In this document: in pieces, positions 1 to 11,300 of the stretch
How the letters are laid out: every line of letters begins with the position of its first letter
Numbering within the stretch: position 1 is the stretch's first letter
Program-made: the position numbers and the translations under genes
The notes under the pieces: model-generated
Seen by the model: the letters and a program-made list of their open reading frames with translations, nothing else
The model's database searches: none
What the model was told of the DNA's origin: nothing
Source: Hetaerina americana
Taxonomy: Eukaryota; Arthropoda; Insecta; Odonata; Calopterygidae
Assembly (NCBI GenBank): GCA_022747635.1
Contig: JAKTNV010000078.1
Location: forward strand, 1,426,001 to 1,490,000
Length of the DNA: 64,000 nt
Direction of reading: 5' to 3'

Positions 1-333
1 AAAATTCATGTGTTTATCCACAGTGAATTTCCTGCATCTATCTTCTCTGCCAAATAATTATATTTATCTGTTTTGCTTAACATCACATACTAGGGAAATT
101 TTCTGTATACTAAAACGCAAGTTTTCTGAACATGTAGTAAAAGTTAAACATAGCTATGGAGTTAAACATAGCAGTTTGCAAGATGTCCGGAATACAAAAT
201 TTTCAAAATGAATATAAAAAGAATTGGCACATTAAAATGTAAAAAAATTGTAAGTGGAAAAAAGACAGAGGAAGAATTTACAATCCATCAGATGGAAAAA
301 TCACAGTAAGACCAGAGTTAATAATAATATAAC

Positions 334-446
334 TTAATAAATGAAAAAGAAACACTTTGTTCCAATCCACCACTTTATTACAGGTACCATTAGTACCTGT
401 AATAAAGTGGTGGATTGGAACAAAGTGTTTCTTTTTCATTTATTAA
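334..446. repeat. Perfect palindrome, 54-bp arms, 5-nt loop
   Basis: The arms 334-387 and 393-446 are exact reverse complements around the loop CATTA. The pairing stops at 333/447. The arms include ACTTTATTACAGGTAC. No terminal signature or target duplication of a known transposon class is evident. Confidence 0.95.
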
Positions 447-771
447 AATGAACTTCCACTTAGTTGAGGCTGAAACTATTGAAATAATATAACTTAACCA
501 AAAACTAATGCAATGTAATGACAAAAAATATTTCTCTAATCGTGACATGAACCACAGATCATTTCAACAGTAGCAAAGTATGCAAGAGTAGCCAATTAAT
601 TGTCCCAAATAACGTATTGCTATTTTATCAAAATTATCAATTTTGATTGTCGATTGATTTGTTGCTATATGAACACGATTCTCATTAACAAATTTTCTAT
701 GCCCAAAATGGGATATTTCCAAGGTGAAGGGGTTTAGCAATACAAGACTTCCATCCTTCCACCCTTATTTT

Positions 772-815
772 GACCATTCAATCCAGACCATGAACATGTT
801 CTGGACTGAATGATC
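772..815. repeat. Imperfect inverted repeat, 21-bp arms
   Basis: The arms 772-792 and 795-815 match at 18 of 21 positions around a 2-nt centre. It may be a decayed element end or an old palindrome. Confidence 0.7.
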
Positions 816-1483
816 CAGATACATTCATTAACTACAACTGGTTGAAACGCTACTACCAATTTTTAGAAATATTTTAGTATTTATTCCCAAAAATGAATCA
901 AACTGATGCTGGTTAATAATGAAGTTTTGATCTGGTACGATCCTTCTGTCACTTGGAACTGAGATATTCTTTTCATAATAAATAAAAAATTATTTTGACA
1001 CACGAAAAAGCACTCTAAAAGTTCTCTTTTTACGATTGTCGTAAAAATGACTGCATGCTTTTCCTTATATACTGGAGAGTAGCAGGAATGTTTTTTCTAT
1101 TAATAGTAATAACTTAGGCCTATTTCTATGTAAGTACTAGGTAAACTAACAAGATAAACCAACTAGGTAAACTTTTTCTTTTGGTTTGCTAGCTTGTAAA
1201 TTTATTTTTTCTCCCTCATGAATGTGCGTGCACTATAGCAATGAAATTGCATGTATAAATATTGATACATTTTGCATTGTATTAATAAACAATGTGATTA
1301 GAGCTAGAACACCAATATGATTGCCATGAATTATATGTTGCACATTGTCATACGATGTGAGCCCTAACCTACATTAACCATGCACTACCTCTTGATCAAC
1401 ATTTAAACAGCCATAAGAATTATGTGAAGGAATAACATGATAGTATCACATCACATGAGGATGTGTAATGGTGGATTTTAATA

Positions 1484-1630
1484 ATAATAAAAATGTCTTT
1501 ATTGGGGTGAGATAGAGACTCGACTTCTTACATCTAACCCCTAAACCCTTCTCTCACTCCCACCCTCCCCTCTATATCATACCTCAAACTCTTTCAGGTA
1601 TACCCCAAAGATTTTAAGGTATGATTAAGA
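1484..1630 (-). mobile_element. 3' end of a LINE or SINE with ATT-repeat tail
   Basis: Read on the minus strand, it runs into TCTCACCCCAATAAAGACA and then a (TTA)n tail, the usual 3' end of a target-primed retroelement. The stretch around AGAAGTCGAGTCTC closely matches the 3' part of the SINE-like copy at 40.0-40.2 kb. No coding part is recognisable. Confidence 0.6.
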
Positions 1631-2333
1631 GCCAGTATTATGAAATACGGATTTATTGACTCAATCCAGCTTATTCTTAATCAACAATGAGTTCCTGCAC
1701 ACCAAACTTGAGTTTGCTTGCTTATTCCCATATATTTACTCTCCATTTACTCCCCAAAGTGTTATGCACGTAGTAATTCCCTCACAACAAAAATTATCAC
1801 AAAATAGAATAATCTTGGAAATTTTTTTCATTAATTTTCATATTTTTCATTTTCATCCACAACATCCAAGAGAACCTTTCTTGAATTTTAGCAAATGTTA
1901 TTTTATTTCATTTAAACAAATGCCGTTTTATCACATTCCAGCATACTACACCAAGTCACGTCAAGAATCATTCAGAAGCCAAAAACAGTCAACATGAATT
2001 CCCTCAGACAAGGAATAAAACTTAGAACAAGGTCATAATATTCTTCACACAATTATTGAATGAGCAAAAGAAAGGTATCAAAATATGGTACATAACATGA
2101 GCAATTAATATTGAGCTATAAATACAGTGTATGTCTCATAAGCTGGAAAATTGAACTGTAAAATTTTTGAACTGAATATAACAAATGTGATTGTAGATCA
2201 ACCAAATGCAATTCATGTCAATACTACATATAAATGACTAAATCAAGGAATTGTTTGGAATGAAAGTTATCGATAACTTGTTTGTACTTGTTGTATGCAT
2301 ACTGTTAGGTTAAAGGACATAATTAATACTTAC

Positions 2334-5300
2334 ACTGCCACAGCAATTGCAATGGAAATTTGTCTCCTTCTGATGTTTGGCCTCATGATCCTTGAGCATT
2401 GCAGAAAAAGGAAAATCTTCTCCACATACATTACAATAAAAACGACGATTCTGAACCATTGATTTTGAATCCTGACATAAATGCAGTAGAAAAAAGAAAT
2501 GTAATTACAGAAACTAAGGAAAAAAACTAACAAATTTACCACAAACAAAATTATGATCATAGTATCCCAATTAGACGAGCCACTTACCTCTTCTTGGTTG
2601 GCTGTATTAGAAGTTGAATGCATTGACCGAATATGTTTCTTCAAGAGGAGATTAGACTTAAACTGCTTACGGCATAAATTACAATTATAATCTCTGGATG
2701 TGTTGTGCGAGTCCTTATGATGCTGTAATGCATTCACTTGACTAAATCTGCGACCACAAATATTGCATGGATAAGGCTTGATTCCTGAAAATCAATTCAA
2801 CAGTTTTAGACCACATGATCAGGCAGATTACTTTTAAATATTTTCAAAAAATTTTTCCTGGGGCCAAAACAATATTTGGACATGCATTGGTTGGTAACTA
2901 TGCTGAAATAATTCAACATGGAAAATACTCTTCATTTGTTAACATGCTAAAAACCATGAAATTTTCTAAAATGCCATCACAGCCAATTTTTTTTCCATTT
3001 TGCTATCATTAATACAAATTCAATGTAATAGATTTCTTTTTCCAAATCTCCATAGCCAATTTTTTGTGCAAAATGTACTACTTTAAAAAGTGGTCCTGAG
3101 GGACTGTCGAGGCAATCACAGTAAGAATTGGTCTTTTGCTGCCATACCAGTCACTACAGAGGTCCACACTCAGGGCCACGCTCCTTTGGCTTCTCTTTCC
3201 ATTTGATAGAGCTTCTCACAAAATGTTTTCTTTGCATTAATTTTAGCCCTTATGTCACTACACATAAATTTATCAGCCATTATTCACCTCATTTACCCAT
3301 TGCTCTCCCCTTTTATAGAACTCTCCTCCCCCCAAATCTCCTGTCCAGATCCCTGTGCTGCACTGCTACTTTTGCCTCATTACGCTTAACCACCATAACT
3401 TTACCATGCAAATGTAATATGAGCAAATTAGTTTTTCCAGTTCTAACAATTATTAGTTTCGTGGAATATTTCTACTGAAACGATTTGAATAAACTGCGTG
3501 AGTCGGTTCTTCAAAGCAGTAGTAGTCAAGAGGTCCTAGGTATTTCTCTCGGCTTCACTTCCATTTGGTGGATGTTTTCTCGGTGGATGAATACTCGATT
3601 AAGTGATTATCTGCACTCTTCATGGGTAACTTGAAAGTACAGTCAACTGTGTGAATTTTCATTAGAGATTCATTGGAGAGTGGTTTAGAAGAACTTTAGA
3701 ACTAACCAAGAAACCTTAACAATTCAGAGGGGGTGAAAGAGATATTTTTAGTTATTTTGAGCATTGCAGATTTAGATATGAATTTACCATTTGGACTCAG
3801 TACTGTTGTATATTTAAGCATGTGTTTTCTACTGTTTTTAGACACTTGTTTGGCAGATGACCCTGCGACAGGTTATTTTTCTCTTTTGAGAACCTAATTT
3901 TGGAATTTCCAATGAAGAGGGAAGAGAAGTAAAGAATGGTTTTTCTGCTTCCAAATCTGAGTTTTCTAAGATTGAAACTCCGATAGGAAACCCTCATACA
4001 CCTGATGAGGAAATTCTGGAGCTATTATTCAAGGTGTACAATCAAAACAATCCTGGTCATGTCCCTGTCAGGGGTAATGAATGGAGTGACCCTACAAGCA
4101 ACCACCAAACATTGGAATTTGAGAGAAACTATGGGATTTCTTCCAACTATGGTTGATGACACTCCAATAGATTTTTTGCCCCATAATTTTAGATGATGAA
4201 ATTCTCTAGGAAATGGTAGTGCAAACAATCATTTTTGCCGAGCAAGTTTTAATTTCAACCGAAGATAACCTACAACAATCAAGATTACACTTGTAGAAAC
4301 TTACTAAGAAAGAAGAATTAATGAGATTTATTGGGATTATTGCCTAAATGGGTATTCTTCAAATACCATCAATTAGACACTAGGTGAAAAAAAAATTTTT
4401 TGTGTCAGCATCCTTGCGAGAATAATGAGTGGCAATATATTTGGACAAAATTATTTATAAATCCAATTACTCCGTGATGCACAAAATACTTCATACGAGA
4501 TGGTGTTTATTACGATGATATTTACTCAGCTTAATGGTATTTATTAAATATTTGGAATTTCAGTAGTCATTACAACATAGTGCTACAAGGAAAACAATTT
4601 CCGATGAGGTGATTTCTGATTAATACTTCATTGGCATGCCTTTAGCATTAACAGGGTGATGAAATATTTATCAACATCTTTTGCATTTTGATTGCACATT
4701 CTGGAGAAGCTATTTGAAGTAAAAACTTAAAAATAAGTAAACACCAGGGAAATTACTTGATTACACATTAATTCTTACCTGTATGAACTCTGATATGGCG
4801 AATCAAATTAGACACATGATTGAACTGCTTTCCACAAGTTTCACATATGGATTTATTGATTCCAAGGTGAATATTTACATGAGTCCTCAAGTCTGATCGT
4901 TTGAAAAACCCCTGTAAAAAAATTGCAATAACATGAAATTATATCAACTACAGACTTATCAACCCAATAAATTATATCGTACAGAGCACATATCTTCCTG
5001 GCCTACTGTATTTAGATGAGATACGAATGAGATTTTGTGACAAAATTTCATGAGGTTTTGAGATGAGTAAAACTAATCCATGGGGACAATTTATCTACGC
5101 TACTCAATTCAGCTTTAAAATTCAGACAATTCACATATGCATACATAATAATTTAAAAGTACTGGCACAAGGCAAAAGCATCACTTGAAATAGGAAAGGG
5201 AGGGAAAGTTTCATGCTTTACAAGGAAAACAAAGCTTAATAAAAGTTTTTCATTTTAATTATATGCACCCTGTCAAATTTGCACAAAGGTGAACTTTACT

Positions 5301-8300
5301 CATACATTATAACTATCACATTCTCTGAGGGTATTGACATCTCCCAATTTGAGACATTTCAAACCTAAATTTGCAGTTCTTGTGACAAAAATGGTCACAA
5401 GAACTGCAAATTTCTAATGAATGCCAAAATTTACCCTCCAGGCTACATTTTGTTGGTATGAATTAATTTTCATTTATGGGTTTTTTTTACCTATGCTTTT
5501 ACATACGAAGACAATTTGGGATGATTTTTCTGTGCATTCTGATGAGCAAGATTATTATACCAAGAAAAGAAATGCATTTCATTACAAATCAATATGAATG
5601 AAGATTATAACCCCATTAAACTGGAGGAATTCACCTGTAAATACCCCTATTGCTCTAAGTCCTACAAGAGATTCTCACCCGAGTGACAATCACTGACATT
5701 AACATATGCAGAAAATGAAAAAGTTTTAAGTACTGTATACAAAAGCAGAAGACAAATTATGAGCACACATCTTGTAAGTATCAACCCAAAAAAAACAAAA
5801 TTTGTATAAACTCTATACAAATAGGTATTTATAATCATTATAGGATGAAAGTTTGCAATGCACGATGACTTATTTCTGGGTGCACATTAGAAGTAGTATT
5901 TAGGAGAGACGACTGAGAGTCGAGGTCATTTGCGCCATCAGGAAAACAGGAAATGATTAAGGGTGGAGAGAAATCCAGCATTGGCATTAGCCTCCTCTTA
6001 GCGAAAGGTGCTAATGGGTCCGCAGCATAATGTCCCATCTGACGGACAGCGTACTCACTCAAAGTGCCCTCCACAAAGCACCTCAAATAGGGATCAGGAT
6101 ATTACTGAAAAATATCTGCCGCCGTCGAAGTGTACATTATTAACCATTGTTATGCAGTAAGTTTTCCTCATAAGATCTCCATTAACATTAATGGTAGACT
6201 TTAGTTTAAATTTGCAAATACAGTGATATACAAGGAGTTCCTCCTTTCCAAGTTTATATTTTTGGAGTAAACAATGACCATTTTTTGGCAAAATGTTTTC
6301 AAAACTATGACAGTCTTCACCACCTAGGAAATGTAGTCTACAACTGTACGTAGGGGTTCAATGTGACATTTTTCTACGGTAATAGACACATTGCCTCAAA
6401 TTCTGGACTTCATTAAATTCCAAGAAGAGAAAGGAAATAATATATATTTCCCTCTTTTCATGCATAACATTGGCCTATATTTTGTCACTTATGCACCACC
6501 TATAAACATAACTTTTTTCTCATTATAATATCATTTTACTAACCTCTCTAACCAGTAAAAATGAAGTATACTATTTAAAATCAAGAAATGCCATTACCAT
6601 CTAATTAAGTGTTTACCCTTGTACATACATAAACATCTACTGAAACTACACTCAAAATTTCAGCTGAGATCCTTAAATGATTCTAGATTCTTTTCATATA
6701 TCTCTCGACCTTGAGCCCAGTAATTAATGCTGTCATTTTACTTCAGAAGTTATCATTTATTGTTCCTATGCCTATGAAAATCTTAGAAGCCGAAGCATTT
6801 ATGTGTAACAGGTACACAGTGATCCGATGGTACATGATAGGAAGGTACACAGATGGTGCAAATGATGCCACACTTCAAATTGAACAATTAAGATGAATTA
6901 CAGGTTGATATCCATTGTTGACAACATTTCTGTATTTTTTGTTGAACAAATAATTGAAGTTTTGGAGAAAAATAAGAGTAAGTATAGAATTGAGCCATTA
7001 AAAATATACCAGTTATTTACTCCATCAACAGCCATTATTCTCTGAATCTAGTCTTTTTACACTAAGCCAGTTATTAGCTAAGGAATCCTTTGCTCTAAAC
7101 GGTTTAATTGGTTGATTCGACTTACTGATAATCTGTTAATCCTTTAACATTCAATTTGTGTTTTATTACTTGAGATAAAATCTCTTCTTGGAACACCCCA
7201 AATATCTGTTCCACTACAAACCTCATGTCCACGAACCCACCATGAAAATGAATAACTCAATTCTTTTATTCAACTACTTTTAGCATCCAAGTATTTAGCA
7301 AACAGATTATAAAAGTGAATCCCTCAAAAATAATGTCACCGGTCCTATTTTAACTAAGGCAGTTTGCAATAAGTCCATTAATATATGTAGTTTATGCTTC
7401 AGCAGCACATTTATCTTTTTCATCATCAGTTCTTGGAAATCATTCCACTGGATAAATCTGCAGCTGGACTTTGGCTATGACTAAATTTTATAAATAGAGT
7501 AAACTCTTGATTATCTGTGCTAATGGATGCACCAGGAAGTATGGATAATAGAAAAAACCAGTAACCAAAACACAGAAAATGTCATAAAATAAATGAATAT
7601 ATATGGAAACTTTCCTCTTTCACTCGAAAGTATATTTATCAGAATGATTTACTGAACATTGACTAAGGATCATTGATGCAGATTCATATTTGACATACTT
7701 ATGATACCAATTAAAATAATGCAATGTAAATAGTTAATAACCTATCTTTTGCAGAGTACAACTATATATTTATCCTCATTAATGAAAAATATGTCAATAT
7801 TTCAAATACCTATGTCAATCTATTATGGTGAGTTTTATGTCCATGTAATTTTTAGTATTCTTTTTTGGGGCCCATTACCCTGCGCTCATGTTGTATTTAA
7901 AATCCAAAAGAGGATACTAAGACTAAAGTGCAATGCACCTCTCAGAGCTCCATGTCGCCCCCTTTTCAAAAAACTTGGTATTCTCCCTCTTCCCTGTGTG
8001 TATATGCTAAGTGCTATTGTTTATGCTAAACGCCATATCTCATTATATACCACTAACAATAGCATTCACAATCATACCAGGACCTGCAGTCATCTACATG
8101 TGAACTTCATCAGAACTTGCAAGTCCACTTTTTCCCCCCATAACATGGGACTCTTATTGCATAATAACCTTCTTCTGGTTATCAAGAGCATAGAAAAAAT
8201 GTCCACCTTTAAATTCAAAGTGAGGGACTTTTTCATGCTACACTTATTCTACACTATTGATGAGTTTCTGAATATGTAACAATGTATTGTATTTAATGAC

Positions 8301-11300
8301 AAGATCTTTGACGTGCCGTATATCGTGGAACATGAATGTACCCAGATCCTCAGGCAAATAAATAAATAAAATAAAATGGATAATCCATTAAGGGGATAAT
8401 CTGCACATGGATAATCGAGACTTTACTGTATTCACTGAAAGGGTTTAGAACATATTATTGAGTGTGATATGCCTCGACTAATTAAAACTAGGTGCATGCA
8501 TACTAATTTGTACAAATCCTTTGATTAATCAATCAGGACCTAATCACACACTGAGGCCTACGGCCCAAGTTCCGAGTATCTCTAATGGGTTACTACTGAT
8601 GCTAACCCAAGCCAGAAGTTACTAGCTTAACCAGGACATTTTTTAATGTGTTAGCACCATAATATCTTCCACTGCAAGGAAATTTCAGCTCAGGGATTTT
8701 TATTATATTCTTTCAGAAAGGCTCTGCACTTGAATTTTTCATTAGCAAAAACTTAAGTGTAAATGTACAAACTGTTTATAAGAGTTATCAAGAACAATTG
8801 CTCTTACCTTTGAGCAAATAAGACACATGTGAGGCTTTTCCCCAGCATGTATTCGTCTTTCGTGGTAGTGAAGTTGTGACACTCGATCAAACCGACTTCC
8901 ACAAATGGAGCATGGGTAAGGCCTCATGTTGAGATGAGAACGAGCCTCATGCCGATGAAGCTGCGAATGAGACTTGAACACCTTGTCACACCGCTGGCAC
9001 TTCCAATCTCTTTCTCCACTGTGGGAATGCAGATGTCCATAATACTGAGCAGCACGAGAATACGCGTTTCCACAAAGGTCACACATGTAGAGGCCATCTT
9101 CCTTCATATCCTTCTCTTGTTCATCTCCCTGATGTTTTTTGGAAAGTAGAAAACAACAGTGTAAGAGACTTGAAAGGATACACCAATACCTTTTCTTTAA
9201 CAGTACACTAAATCAAATAGATCAGTAGTGCTATTCACAACTGTGAATTAATTACATGCATATAAATCATAAACAAATATACACTTTCAAATATTTACAT
9301 AGAGAGATAGTTGAAATTGCATAATATAATTTAACCGAGTTTTGTGTTGTACAGCTATTGAAAATTTCAAGATCATATTTAGAAGCAATAATTAGATGTA
9401 AATGTTTGTATTAGTCTATACTGAAAACAAACGATTTAATTTAAATCTCCTCTAACTGCAGAGGTGAGGTTTATATAAAAGCCCTACAGACTTGTGGGAT
9501 AGCACTATTGAAGCTTGTCTCTCAGGGGGATTGGTTAAGGCAGAATTGGTAGCCCCTTAAAGCAGGACCGGCAAGAGGTGGAGACTGAAAGGAGAGGATG
9601 AAAGTTGTGACTTAAGGATAACTAATTTCATTGCTTATAATGGCCCTTTTAAAGAAATCAATTAAATTAACTCATCATTGCTTTAAATTATCAAGCTAAC
9701 CAATTACTTTAAGTTTATAGGCAATATGAATAAGCTTGCGTTTAATTCATAAGAAACTTTTTCTTTTCCAAAGTTCAGTATATTTCCAGGAAATCGGCTT
9801 GCACATATGGGTCGGAGTTATACTGTATTTCCCCAGTACATAAGATACAGGCTGATTTTAGGGCATATTTTGGAGTAAAAAACTGTCTTACGAGCCAGGA
9901 AATTAAGTAAATGAAATGCTGCGAAACACTTGTCAAAACAAAATAATGCAAAACTTTTTTTGATTTATTTTTTCCAGTGAAATTAATATTATAAAAAGAT
10001 TGTTTCATTTTCTAACAAATACACACAATTCTTCAATTCTCAATCAAAAATATGCAATTAATAGGTAGGGTACCCGATAATATTTAGGAAAAGAAATATT
10101 AACAAGGGGGTCCTCATCCATCAAATTATGAATTTGATCTAAGAAATGGATTTTAATTTATTAATAAATCATGTTAATCTGTGCCCTCTAATGTTTCTTG
10201 GGGAATGGTCAGGATAAATTTTGGATCTCATAATGTAAAACTAATTTAATAATACAGCTAAAACTTAAACAGCTTCATATTTTGACAGAGAAACCAAACA
10301 AGATTGAAGTGCAGAAAATGCTCCACATGAAAAATGCATGCCAGAAAAATTGAAACACTTAACAAAGGTACTTACTTTACTGACACCCTCATCACTTTTG
10401 AGATCAGCTTTTCCAGTCTCGTCATGCTTGTTATATGATTCTTCAACTTCCTTCTTTGCTTCTTCCTTTAATGGTTTTACTATAGTCTTTTTCCTTTTCG
10501 GAAGTTCTAATCGAGGAACCATTACTTCTAATGCCTAAAGAAAATTATTATTATTGAGAACATAACAAAAGCTGCCAATTGACAAATTGAAATTATAACC
10601 TTGGTAAAGGCCATTTTTTCTGAAATGTACATAAATAATGTTCAATAAATTTTGGATGGTTACAAAACACTCTCAAAACAAACTATATCTCTCCAAAGGG
10701 CTATGCAAATTGCAATCTTTCCTGCAACTAACGACTATTACATTTTTTAGAATATCCACTGATGAAATGAAAACATCGAATACTGCAAGGGGTTTGCAAA
10801 TTCTTCTTCCTGCGCTTAATTATCACGTACTGAAAAGTGGTTACCCATGTAATTAGCTAAATAAGATCACAAAAGCAGAGTTGTACATTATATTCCAGGG
10901 TTTATGGTTCAATAAATGGTAACCTGAGTTTAAATTCTTTTCAGGACAAACTAATTTTTAATACTCTCTCAGATGACAAAATGTCAGCCACAAGTCCCAA
11001 GAGAAATGTTCTGAAAAAAGTTACTACAAACTATATCCTATTCTACTACAGTTGAAAAGCAATCTGTTATTCACAAATCTACCCCACAAAAGAAGGGTAG
11101 TCTATCTCAGGAACGAAAGCCGATTCTTAAGCCTGTTTTTTTAGGCCTCTCCTCATGATTCCGTTAAAATACTTTAATGAACTGGCCTACTTACAAAGCT
11201 AGAGCTGTCAAAGCATCACAAATATTGCTGACATTTTAGCAAAACTGCAATATGCAATCACATTAATCTTCCCTTTGATTATCATAGCTTGAGCTTTTTC

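Larger units (their letters stand above)
1..2333. other. Left flank: AT-rich DNA beyond the last visible zinc-finger exon
   Basis: This should be an intron, or the 3' part, of the zinc-finger gene, since the exon at 2471-2334 ends in a good donor in mid-finger. I see no further zinc-finger exon. It holds a perfect inverted repeat (334-446), an imperfect one (772-815) and a LINE/SINE tail (1484-1630). The open frame at 1656-1997 has no recognisable features and low-complexity composition. Confidence 0.5.
4912..8807 (-). other. Zinc-finger gene intron, 3.9 kb, repeat-bearing
   Basis: It holds a short hairpin (5367-5413), an unclassified repeat-like block (5840-6090) and the nested Tigger-like/LINE structure (7497-8429). 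The rest is AT-rich with no recognisable feature. Confidence 0.6.

Noticed and set aside
1656..1997. 113-codon frame on the plus strand
   Set aside because: Phe/His/Ile-rich AT-driven composition, no domain, no promoter or splice support.
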